Assembly: GCA_037176725.1 (NCBI GenBank)
Contig: JAZBRS010000029.1
Coordinates: 43,162,001-43,226,000, forward strand
DNA from: Posidonia oceanica
Taxonomy: Eukaryota > Streptophyta > Magnoliopsida > Alismatales > Posidoniaceae
Length of the DNA stretch: 64,000 nt
Direction of reading: 5' to 3'
The translations under genes were made by a program, and so were the position numbers. Of this stretch, positions 23,130 through 32,885 are shown piece by piece. Below the pieces are notes generated by a model. The model was given only the letters and a program-made list of their open reading frames with translations. It ran no database searches and was not told where the DNA came from. Position 1 is the stretch's first letter. The number at the start of each line of letters is the position of its first letter.

Positions 23130-24617
23130 GAAAATAAATAAAAATACTAGAAAGGTTGTGATGTGAATTAGGGTTTTAATTAAATTTTTTAATGGCCATT
23201 TTGGGTTGATTAATGTGTTTTGGGCTTGATTAGGGTTTTAGGGTTTTGGTTTTGCTTTTAATTAGTTTTCACTTGATTAAATGTTTGTTAAACCTTTTTT
23301 AAATTGTTTTAAAAATTGTGTTTCCCTTGTTGGACACTTAGGATATTGATTAGGATTTTTTAGGATTTATTTTCGTACTAATCAAGGTTGTTTTCAGGTT
23401 TTTTAAGTTTTAGTCTCCTTAGGGTTTTTTCTTTCTTAAGTCTTTTAAATTATGCTTTGATTTTTACTTGTTGATTCTTCTTGAAGTTTTTAGTTAGATT
23501 TTTCTGGTTTGATGGGGTGTTTTTAAATCCTTTAAATGTGTTTTTCTTTTCCTTTTAATTAAGTTTTTAATTTGTTTTTTTCCTTAGGTTTGTTAGGTTA
23601 AGTCTCTTTGTTTCTTTAATTACTTGTTTTAGTGTTTGTTTTTTAATTCTTCTTTTTAGGGTTTGTTTTTTAATTCTTTTGATGGGGTTTTTACTTTTGG
23701 TAGGTTTTGGTTTTATTTTAGTTTTTTCCTTGATTTTTCAGTGTTTTCTTTAGATTTGTTTTGCATTTTTTAGCTTACATGCTTGGTTTTCCTTTTAGTT
23801 TGATTTAGTTAAGTTTAGGTTTTTAATTGCTTGTTTAATGTTTTTTTAATTGTTTTTCTTAGGGTTCTGATTTGTTTCTTTTACGTTTTGGGGTTTTTAC
23901 AGATTTTTAGGGTTTTAATGGATTTTTGCAAGAGAAGGCAAAGGAAAAGAGAAGGAAGAAGGAAAAGGGAAAAAGAGGGAAATAAAAAGAAAAGAGATAG
24001 GTTGGAGAGAAATGATTTTTAAAATTCAGGAAAAAGGCTAAAAATAAAGTAAAAATAGGAATAAGGTAGAGAAGAGATAGAAGTACAAAGGGGGCCCACA
24101 GCTAGGCCAGAAAAAGGGCAAAAAGGGGATGAAAAGAGAGATGATAATCAGGAGAGAGAGAGAGGAGAGAGAAAATGATAATCCCAGAGAGAGAAAAGGA
24201 TAATTTGGATGAAAGGGGGTCTTAAGGGTCTTGGAATGGGGTGAAAATTGGTGAGTGGGTAGTCTAGGGTTTGAGGTGTTGGTCCTGAAGTTTTGGTTTG
24301 ATTCTAAGAAGGTTTTGGAGGGGTTTTAAGGTGTAGAAAAAGGGGAGTTTTGCCTAGGTTTTCTAGGATTTTTGGGAATGGTCTAGGTTTGGAAATTTCT
24401 GGGTTCTTGGGTAGGCTTGTTAAGTGGGTGTTGGTGGGTTTTCCTATGGGTTTTGGTTAGGTTTTGAGCTTGGGAAGAGGGGTAAAGGCTTAGGTCAAGA
24501 TGGGCTGATTTTGGAGGGTAAAGAAGAGGATTAGGGTTTGGTTTTGGGTTAGGTTTGAGTCCAGCAATCACCAGGAGGGCCCCAAGGATCCAAGCCTGTC
24601 AAGATGGGGTGTCAACA
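23130..24617 (-). repeat. E5: 5' part of an older, related minus-strand LTR, interrupted by E1
   Basis: It aligns with the E1 LTR stretch of about 2725-4205 but is clearly more diverged and has small indels. It ends at 24617 with the same terminus (plus ATGGGGTGTCAACA), so it is the start of an LTR read on the minus strand. E1 inserted into it at 23129/23130. Right of 24617 the sequence changes directly to E2 LTR sequence, so E5 itself had inserted into E2. The rest of E5 must lie left of the window. Confidence 0.85.
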
Positions 24618-25039
24618 CCCTCACACCCGCACCTGCCAGCACCTGCCAAGCCCAAAATTTGGCCTACAAATCCCGCTGTCAGCACCCAAACCCATGCAAG
24701 CTTCAACAAAACCAGCAACTTCAAGCCATTGCCACTCTCACCACACAAAGCCAACGAGAGAATTTCCACTTCTGAGAGCAAGAAGGCACTCCCCTCTCCG
24801 TCCCCGATGCTTCGCTATCTCCTCCGGTGCTCCGAGTTGCTCAGGAGACCTCGCCGAACTTGCTGCCGTGTACACACCTGCAACTCCGACGAACCTCGTC
24901 GACCCGCCGTTCCAGGGCTTCCAACGGTAAGCCACCTACCCCCAGTAGTCGTGCATGTGTGGTAGAACGTGTCTATGCACTTTTTACAAGCTTTTAGCTC
25001 CCTATGGATGTGATTCACATCCAAAAGGAAGTTCAGTGT

Positions 25040-25096
25040 GTTGGACGCACCAACTGGTGCGTCCAACGTTGGACGCGGCATAGGCCCGCGTCCAAC
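25040..25096. repeat. E2 5' LTR palindromic cassette A
   Basis: Two head-to-tail hairpins with arms GTTGGACGC and GCGTCCAAC and spacers ACCAACTGGT and GGCATAGGCCC. The junction forms the perfect palindrome GCGTCCAACGTTGGACGC. Confidence 0.9.
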
Positions 25097-25277
25097 GGCC
25101 TGCTTTGCTCTGCCTTTATCTGAATGCTTTCCATGCCTTTTCCTTGCATGCCTGTTTGCAAACATATGCTATTTGCCTCCTTTTAATTCTCTCTGATGTT
25201 ATACCATGCTTATCAACTTATTCCATTCTTCTTTGAAGGCTTTTTGCATGCTTAGTATCAGTTTGTCTTCTGCCTTC

Positions 25278-25335
25278 GTTGGATACTAGGGTGAGTCGCG
25301 TCCAACGTTGGACGCTGGTTCACCTAGCGTCCAAC
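25278..25335. repeat. E2 5' LTR palindromic cassette B
   Basis: Same arms, first arm decayed to GTTGGATAC. Spacers are TAGGGTGAGTC and TGGTTCACCTA, each 11 nt. Confidence 0.88.
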
Positions 25336-25668
25336 ACCCCTGTTTGCTTAGCTTTGCTGCCATGCCTACCCCATGCATATTTTGAGTATTATTTTTATGA
25401 TCCATGCATGCTTAGAGATGCCTGGCCCCTAAGGCAACTACGCTTAGGTTTGCTAGAATTTCTTTAAGTCATCTATTTCCTTTTGCAAGTTTGAGGCCTA
25501 TTCTTCCATGCATGCCTCCTTTTATCTTGCCTCCTTGTATTAAATGCTTGCCATGCCTCCTTTGCATGCTCCTGTTAGCTCTTACATGCTTTTAATGTGT
25601 TCGCATGCATATAGGTGGGGTAGAGCCGAGCTCCCCCTTTAGAATAGGTGAGTCTGCAGGTCTGGGTC

Positions 25669-25726
25669 GTTGGACGCCAGAGCCTTTAGCGTCCTACGTT
25701 GGACGCTGCTAGCTCTAGCATCCAAC
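25669..25726. repeat. E2 5' LTR palindromic cassette C
   Basis: Same arms with single changes (GCGTCCTAC, GCATCCAAC). Spacers are CAGAGCCTTTA and TGCTAGCTCTA. Confidence 0.88.
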
Positions 25727-25900
25727 GACCTGGCTTCTCATGCATTTGTTTAAAGCTTGCATACCTCTCTGATCTTGCTTATTTGCTTCCTCCCTATGTT
25801 CTTATGCATGCCTAGCTTCTTCAGCAACTGTTGTTTATTTTCTTTGAATTTTTTGCTTGTTTTTTGTGCATGCTTTTTGTGTGTTGTGCCTCCTAGAGCT

Positions 25901-25957
25901 TTGTACGCTGCTGGTGCTGGTGTCCAACGTTGGACGCTGGCCTAGCTCGCGTCCAAC
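25901..25957. repeat. E2 5' LTR palindromic cassette D
   Basis: The first arm is decayed (TTGTACGC) and the second hairpin is good. Spacers are TGCTGGTGCTG and TGGCCTAGCTC. Confidence 0.82.
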
Positions 25958-26130
25958 GCCCTGGTTGTGCCTCTGGCCTGGCACTCAGCACAGGTAAGGC
26001 CTGTTTCATTTTGTTTTGCCTCCCATGCTTGCTTGCTTGCTCCATGTTCAACTCTAGCAACCCAAATGCATGATCCCAACTCTCCTCTATCACTTGTATG
26101 CTCCCTTCTCTCCTCTATCTACTGTTTTGT

Positions 26131-26188
26131 GTTGGACGCCAGCCACTCTGGCGTCTAACGTTGGACACCCAGCCTACAGGCGTCCAAC
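26131..26188. repeat. E2 5' LTR palindromic cassette E
   Basis: Arms GTTGGACGC/GCGTCTAAC and GTTGGACAC/GCGTCCAAC. Spacers are CAGCCACTCTG and CCAGCCTACAG. Confidence 0.88.
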
Positions 26189-26370
26189 AACCTGCATGCT
26201 TGGATCTTTAATTTTGGCATGCTCCTTGTTCTGATTCTTCCTCTAATCTTCTGTTAGGTTAGATTAGCATGTCTAGCACCCATTTAGTTGCATATTTGCA
26301 TTTGTTATGCATCCATATAGTTAGAATGCATGGATTTTCAAAACATGCATGCTGTCTGCTTGCAGTGGGT

Positions 26371-26435
26371 GTTGGATGTGGGCTCTCCTAGTGTCCAACG
26401 TTGGACGCTGGTGTTGCTAGTGTCCAACGTTGGAC
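26371..26435. repeat. E2 5' LTR palindromic cassette F
   Basis: Two hairpins with CpG-decayed arms (GTTGGATGT, GTGTCCAAC) and spacers GGGCTCTCCTA and TGGTGTTGCTA, plus one extra GTTGGAC half-arm that the 3' copy lacks. Confidence 0.85.
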
Positions 26436-26779
26436 GACGCTTGCATATGACTGACAGCCGTTTTAAAGCGCAAATTTTGTTCCGTTCGCCATTTCTTGCA
26501 TTTTATCGCTTCTTTGGCTTGCTGCAACCCCAATGCATGTTGCCCACCCCTTTGTTTTGATTTTGCACCCCGCTTTGCCTCGTTTTCCGTGCTTTGCCCT
26601 GTTTTCCGCGTTTTGCATCTTTTTCGCTCCTTTGCATGGTTTTCCGCACCCCTTTGCATTGTTTTCTGCATTTTTGCACCGTTTTCCGCACCTACCTTGC
26701 TTTATTGCTTGCATGTCACTCGCATTGCTTGGTTTTCCCGCCGTTTTGTTTTATCGCTTGCATCCGCATATAGGGCCGT

Positions 26780-27035
26780 GATGCTTACTGCTTAGGAGTT
26801 CTCACGAACCAGGGTCCGCCCAGTTCGGAACACTAGCAGCGTGGCTGAGCACTTAGATAGCATGTTTATTTCCCTTGCATAATAGGTAAGTATTTAAGGC
26901 ATTAGGCCTTAGGCATTAGGCTAGCAATTCCCTGCATGAGCGCGAGATTGCCTAAGAAAGACCGACTCTTGGACGTATCGGGGGTGCCTAATACCTTCCC
27001 CGTGCGTAACAGGAGTCCTTGCCCTTTCTCTTGGC
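26780..27035 (+). other. E2 LTR conserved block (double hairpin and GGTGCCTAA box)
   Basis: GTGATGCTTACTGC then GGAGTTCTCACGAACC near 26785-26815, and GGGGGTGCCTAATACCTTCC near 26989. The same blocks occur in E1, the solo LTR and E4 in the same order. Confidence 0.75.
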
Positions 27036-27201
27036 TCGCATCGACCTTTCCCTTATCCTAGGCTTGAGTCATAGCATAGCATAATAGCATAGCGTAGCTT
27101 AGCTTATCCTTGCATCTCTTTACCCCTCCTTGCATCCAGTTCAGCATGTCTTCTCATGCTTAACCCCTGGTTTTCCTTGTCTTCCAATTCAATTGACCCA
27201 G

Positions 27202-27219
27202 TGGCGACTCCGAATTGTC
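27202..27219 (+). other. Relic PBS-like sequence inside the E2 LTR
   Basis: TGGCGACTCCGAATTGTC, about 145 bp before the LTR end. The 3' LTR has a changed copy (GGTGACTCCGAATTGTC near 38388). Confidence 0.7.
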
Positions 27220-27363
27220 TTATCATTTCTTTTCTTTCCTTTTGCCAGTGTTTCCAAGTCGAGTTCTTCCCTCGGATCCAGCCGCATATAGTGAGCCTAT
27301 TTTGATCGGTGCACACAAGCTTTGGTAATGTGCATGGACGATCAGAATTCAGGATTACTACAG

Positions 27364-27381
27364 TGGCGACTCCGCTGGGGA
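27364..27381 (+). other. E2 primer-binding site (tRNA-Arg type)
   Basis: TGGCGACTCCGCTGGGGA, one base after the LTR end CTACA. Confidence 0.92.
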
Positions 27382-28630
27382 CAACAGACTTCGGCTTTCG
27401 CTTTGGCTTTCTCGCCGCTTGCATTTTGCATTCCATTGCTTGCCTTGTGCCCCTGCTTGCCATGTCTGTGTGCCTGCTTGCCTGTGTCGGCTCCCAGCAG
27501 AGTCGCACAGTGGCGACTCCACTGGGGATAGCAGACTCCGGCTTTCGCCTTGGCCTTCTCACCTCTTGCTTGGGTGTTTTGCTTGCCTTTTGTTTCTGCC
27601 TGCTTTACTTGCTTACCTGCTTGCTTGGTTATTTACCTACTTTATGCCACGATTGCCTGCACTGCTTCATTTGCTTGCATCCCATGTCTAAATAATTGCT
27701 TGGCATCATACATGCTTTTTGGGTGATGAATGTTTTGCTTTGCACATTTGCTATGCCACTGCACACGCACATACCATGCATACTTGCTTTTTGATGTGAT
27801 AAGTGTTTTCTTTTCACTATCATGACCACATACACTCGCACATGCCATGCCCATGCTTTTTGCCTTGCTGTGTGAATTGCCTGCATGCCATGACTTCTTG
27901 TTTCTCCCCCTTTCGCATATGCCATGCCTAGGATAGTAGAAACTTGCTTGCTTTCCTTTTGCTTAATCTAAAAAAGCCACAATAAAGCAAAGCAATAACA
28001 TCTAAGCACAACGAGAGCCAAAACTTGCAATTTTCCCCTTGATTAAATAAAACGCAAGTAAAACGCTCTAAAGCATTTGCATCAGCATTTAGAAAGCATG
28101 CATTCTTCTCGTCTGAGTCAACCCACAGTCTGAGAAGGATAGTCCCGATCTCTTGCTCCCAATGCTTTGGCGTGGTGTGAGTAGATCGGTCTGTCCCCCC
28201 TTGTCTAGGGGTCACGTCGGTGTTATTGGAGGGTACCACCTATGCTTCTAGCAGGGTCGAGGCCACCAATGCACCACTCGTTATACCTAAGCTTTGGAAG
28301 GGTCGAGACGGGAGCCTTTTTTCTGACCTGGAGTCTGCACAATCTGATTACCCATGAGTGCGTCCTGGTAGGTCATCTACTCAGGACATGCATGGTAAGA
28401 GAGCGCATATTAGAGCATTCATCTGCATCATGCCACCCCTAATAACTCCTTTTTGCATCCAACCTCTAACGCGTTTATTTGTTTTGCAAGTAGGTGTGGG
28501 CTCCTTCAGCTAGGTTCCTGAGCGTCCCTCTTTGTCTCTGAGCTGCCTGTCGCCTCCAACAGTAACTCTCCTTAGGTCTTGTATCCCTACCTTTAGCCGT
28601 AGACATATTTGCTTTCGCCCGTCGTCTGCT
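27382..28630 (+). other. E2 5' leader
   Basis: Noncoding. It is rich in TGCTTGC words. It holds the duplicated PBS and a block (28130-28380) shared with the E1 and E4 leaders. I see no gene. Confidence 0.65.
27511..27528 (+). other. E2 duplicated PBS copy
   Basis: TGGCGACTCCACTGGGGA, 147 bp downstream of the first. The following bases (GCAGACTCCGGCTTTCGCC) also repeat those after the first PBS, so PBS plus leader is tandemly duplicated. Just before it, CCCAGCAGAGTCGC is an inverted near-copy of the PBS, so the two can pair. Confidence 0.8.
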
Positions 28631-30823
28631 ATGGCCCAGCATATCGGCTAGCCTCCTTCCTCATTGGCGTCAGGAGAGGTACCGATTTCACTCTCTCATT
28701 CCCCTGCTTTGGTGTCCCCTGTCTCCTCTCCTCTTCTGGTGTAGGAAACCTCGCAGCCCCTTCATCTGGATCAAGGGTCGACCCCAGTCGACCTGGAGCT
28801 TGTCATCGCGTCTGCCGCGGTGGCTGCCACTCTGGCTCCAGGAGCGTCGCCTTCTGTTCCATCCCAGGGCCTTCCCGTCTCGGGAATTCAGCCTTTTGCG
28901 GCTACCCTTTGCATAGGATCCACTCCTGTTGCTTCCTTGGTTTCCACGCCTCCTCTGGCAGACACCGCCTTGCGCCCTGGCCCGTCGGTCGATGCGTTCT
29001 CTGCCACGTAGGCGTAGCGTTTGTTGGCTAAGGCCGATAGGCTGCGAAGCATGGCTCTCGCACTCGACCCAACTGTGGCCTGCTCTTCCCGCTCAACCCC
29101 TGAGGTTCCAGTGCCACCCTCTGTAGCCCTACAGGCTCTCTACACTGCACCTCCGCCCTTTCCATCGCCCCGGCTCCTCACAACTCCAGCGATGGGGGTG
29201 CATTTTCAGCCTCCTGCACTTGCACAACACCTTGCACTGCATGCAACTCCTTCCTCTGGTGGCCAGTCCTCTGGATTGGCAGGAGCACAGCACCCCTTAA
29301 GCCCGTTGCCCGGCACCGTGCCAGTGCAACAGCTGCTGCTCCCCTGCACTACACCTCACACTGCACAGCATATTATCTATCCATCTTCCTTGCATCAAGT
29401 TCAGACCCCTGCATTCATAGCACCACACCTTGCACCCTTGCACGGGTATGCTGGCCCTCACACTACAACACCAGGTGGCGTGACGGTGGATCCAGAGGAG
29501 CGCTCTCGTGCGACCCGCACAGCATACATGGTTCCTGCCTCTGCTGCACAACCCTCACCAGTAGCAGCCTCTGACGCCTTCCTTACCAAGTTGGGTGATC
29601 TAGAGAGAGCACTTCGTCAAGTGCAAGGCCAGGACCGCTAGCCTTACCAATTTCGCGACCTCTGTCTCTTTCCTAAGGCCGCACTCCCTTCGAAGTTCCA
29701 CATCCCGGACTTCGATAAATATGATGGTAGAGGCTGCCCCATCTCGCATCTGAAGGCATATTGCGGGGATCTTTCTCAGCTTCAGGCTGATGAAAGGCTC
29801 CTTATCCGCCTATTCCAGAAGAGTTTAACCGGCCCCATGCTCAGGTGGTTCACGTCCCTTGACACGACTGCAGTTCAGACTTGGACTGGTCTTTCTCGGG
29901 CTTTCCTTGAGCAATATGCTTTCAACCTCGAGTTGATCCCCAAGAGGGAGGATCTCGTCGCCATCCGGCAGAGACCCCAAGAGTCATTCGAGGAGTATGT
30001 CGGTCGCTGGCGTTCCACAGCCACCCAGGTCAGAGATAGGCTCTCCGAGGAGGATTCTATCGAGATGATCGTCAAAAGCGTGCTGCCAGCGACAAGGACT
30101 CCGCTCTGCATCCAGCACATCACTAGTTTTGCATCGCTGATTAGGGCTAGCGCCCGGGTGGAAAGCTCACTATAAAGTGGGCATTTCCCCACACTTTCTA
30201 CACTGGCTAGGTAGGCCGACATCACCAGCAATCACCGCAGCAGCAGCAGCAGCAACAACTCCGCTTCCGATTGCTCCGAGCAGCACGCCATCGCCTACGC
30301 TGATCCTTCTGAGGTGCCTGCCTTTGCAGAAAGTCAGCCAGATCCTTTTCCGCTAGTGCTTGCACCTATTTTTGCACCCACTACACACACTGTCACCGTT
30401 GAGCCAGTGCATCACATCGCACCAACTCGGCAAGGACGACAGCATAGGCAGAGACGGGTTCGCCGCACTAAAAGTGACTTCACCCCACTTCGTGAGCCAC
30501 TATGCGCCGTCTTTCCCCAGGTTGTGTCGCTTCTGAGGCTTCTGGAAACTCGCCCTCAACCAAATCCTCTCCCGAGGTGGTACGACGTGAGCAAGCATTG
30601 CGATTACCATCGAGCCCCAGGGCATTCGACGGATAATTGCCTCACTCTCCGGGATGTCGTTTAGGACCTGATTGACAACGGGACCCTCGTTGTCAGTCCG
30701 CAGGAGGCTGCTCACACACTTGCACTTGCACTTGCACACCTTAGTGTAGCTGGCCCTTCCTCTTCTGAGCCTGCAGGCTTTGAGGATGCCGGAACCTCGG
30801 GAGCTTACCCCAATCTTCTTTGA
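28631..30823 (+). pseudogene. E2 gag with fused proline-rich N-terminus, many stops
   Basis: One frame runs from the conserved ATGGCC start (28631) to TGA at 30821. The first third is Pro/Ser-rich and matches the 5' ORFs of E1 and E4, but here it is in the same frame as gag. The capsid part reads YQFRDLCLFPKAALPSKFHI, RGCPISHLKAYCGDL, RLFQKSLTGPMLRWF and FEEYVGRWR. The zinc-knuckle-like end CDYHRAPGHSTDNC keeps Cys, His, His and Cys. Stops by hand reading are TAG at about 28646, about 28745, two near 29009-29015, 29639, 30209 and 30662, and TAA at 30173. Several replace Gln of E1 or E4. Beyond 30823 no protease is found. It is not translatable as one protein. Confidence 0.87.
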
Positions 30824-31235
30824 ATTCAGCTCTGCCCCGGTGGGTCCTTCCGATCCCATCGGCGCAATCCCCCTTTCCTATCCCTCCCTGTTTGTTCGAG
30901 GGACGCTCGAAAGCGCAACGGCAGAATCAACAGCAAGCCCAATCGCAACACCGTCCAGGTAAGCTTCTTCTCCAGCATCAGTGGCTCCAGTGCTCCCTGC
31001 ACTGCCAACAGCAGATCTCGCCGACAGCATCAGTAGCGTAGGGGCAGACCCAGCACCTCCCTCCCGAGGTTGCTGACAGGTAAGTCTTTCTTACCTCCCT
31101 TTTGTTTACTGCACTGTCTTTCTTTTTGTTTTGTTTTGTTTTTTTGTGTTTTCTCGCCATGTCAGAAAATCATAAAAAGCATAAAAACAGCAAAAACCTT
31201 AAAAACCTGCATTTCTTTTTCTGCATGCATTTAGC
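30824..31235 (+). other. E2 junction region after gag
   Basis: There is no recognisable coding homology. The deletion that removed protease to integrase must lie here. A perfect-looking splice donor GACAGGTAAGTC is at about 31077-31088. T-rich sequence follows. Confidence 0.55.
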
Positions 31236-31440
31236 ATACGGGCTGATACCCCTAACTATCCGGCGATAGGTCCGTTAACCTATCATCATGGGGTTGATAC
31301 CCCTAACTATCCGGTGATGGGTCCGTTAACCTATCACCACTGGGCTGGCAGCCCTAACTGTCTGGCAGTAAGTCCGTCAACTTACCATATGGGCTGATAT
31401 CCCTAACTATTCGGCGATAAGTCCGTCAACTTATCACCCG
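31236..31440 (+). repeat. E2 3' hairpin array, first block (4 modules)
   Basis: About 50-bp modules of the form GGGCTGATACCCCTAACTAT, CCGGCGATAG, GTCCGTTAACCTATC. Two stems per module vary in step: GATA/TATC and GGCAG/CTGTC for the first; GATAGGT/ACCTATC, GATAAGT/ACTTATC and GTAAGT/ACTTAC for the second. Homologous to E1 arrays a, b and d. Confidence 0.88.
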
Positions 31441-32885
31441 CACATATCAATCACTCTGCATGCATATCCATCCATCCTGCACATATCTGCCATCATGCAT
31501 TGTCATTTATTGCATGTACATATCATTTCTTGCATTCTGTAAAGCATAAAGCCAAAAACATCAAGAAAATGAAAAATAGCAAAAATATTTTCTTTGCCTT
31601 TTTGCTGGTTTTCCCTTTTATGTTTTCCTAAACAAAAATCATAAAAATACAAAACCAATGCAAAACCCAAAAACATGTTTGTCCTTTCCCCTGCTAAAAT
31701 ATACGAAACCCACAAACATTTGCATAATCAGAAACTTGGCTTTGGACAAACAAGCAGCGCCTAGAGGATGTCAGGCTGTGATAGTCTCAGGCAGGTCTCA
31801 CCCGGGCGGTGCCATCTCTTGTGTGTGGCTACAAAGTGAGACCAGAGCAGAACAGAGCGACATGCTGAGCTTAAAAACTCCCAAAGTGATGTCCACCTTA
31901 ACTAGAGAGTCCACCGATCATGGATAGGACCAAAGCAGAGCAGACCATAGCCAGAGGCTATCGACACATTGCAGAGGCTAAGGGTGTACGCTGATCAGCT
32001 GAACTCTCAATGCCTCAGCAGGGACTGCTACCCCAAGAGGGCGAAGTCATGCATATCCAAAAGAATAGAGATCATGTGAACAAAAGAATATGATAACATG
32101 ATATGCATGTTGAGCATAAAAGAAGAATGAAGACAGAAGTTGAAGAAAGAAGGTGCTCATGAGAGGAGTGACTCGGACGAGCGTCGAAGCCACCTCAGCT
32201 ATTAGCTTTCAAGCGCCACACTGGCAATTGCACGAGATGCATTATCAGGAGGACCTGGCCCCACCCTCCGAGCGCAGCAGCACGCTCCAATCTCCTCTGC
32301 AGACATCTCTACTCCATTGGTAGGCCAAATGCAACTCCGGTCACTCATGAGGGGAAAGGAAAAGAAACATCATTCTGTGAGCGTCAAAAGCGGCAGTCGG
32401 TCCCCGAAGAATTGAGATGGAGGCTAAGAAGCTGCATCCAATGTTTCTGCTACCCTGCAGCCGAGGGCTATACTCTGCGAAGCCAAGGCCTCATCCCAAG
32501 CCAAGAGTGAGAAAGAGAGCCACTGACCACAACTCGGCATGGTGTCGCTCGAGGATCGAGATCTCCTGAGTCAGGAATTGCAGAGGCATCCTCAAGGCAT
32601 AGCTGCTTTGAGCCCAAAGCCACGAAAACATGCATGCTGTAATATATTGTTATCTTTATCTTCCCTTTTCCCTGTTTTCGAAAATCGGAGCCAAGGATGA
32701 GCATTTTTGCCTGCCTCGCTCAGAGGTTCCGCGATTTTCAAATTTTGCCGCCCACCACGTGGGGAGGTCCGTGACGACCGACATGTCCCTCGTTTGTCAC
32801 CTTGTGACGCCGCGAAGCATGTCCACGTTGAGACCATTGCACGCCTATCATGATGGGTTTCTGTTTCCTTTCTACATCATTCCGC
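31441..32885. other. Unrecognised block between the two E2 hairpin arrays
   Basis: About 1.4 kb. Its left third is AT-rich with GCATAAAA words; 31740-32860 is more GC-balanced, with no ORF longer than about 90 codons and no match I can make to E1. It may be an inserted sequence, but I found no clear termini or target duplication. Confidence 0.4.

Larger units (their letters stand above)
24618..27362 (+). repeat. E2 5' LTR (5'-truncated by E5 insertion)
   Basis: It aligns with 35815-38547. The first 584 bp expected from the 3' LTR are missing because E5 starts at 24617. It ends AGGATTACTACA at 27362, then G and PBS. It contains six two-hairpin palindromic cassettes, a relic PBS (27202-27219), a CGTTTTGC-rich degenerate repeat (26540-26760), and the conserved double-hairpin and GGGGTGCCTAA blocks (26780-27035). 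Possible splice donors are CAACGGTAAGCC near 24928 and CACAGGTAAGGC near 25990. Confidence 0.9.

Noticed and set aside
25040..26435. CRISPR-like array (repeats with unique spacers)
   Set aside because: The repeats are palindromic pairs in separate cassettes with 11-nt spacers, in a plant LTR, and there are no cas genes. The spacing resemblance is superficial.
27511..27528. Second PBS as the true end of the E2 LTR
   Set aside because: The 3' LTR ends at 38547 with CTACA, matching 27362, not the position before 27511.
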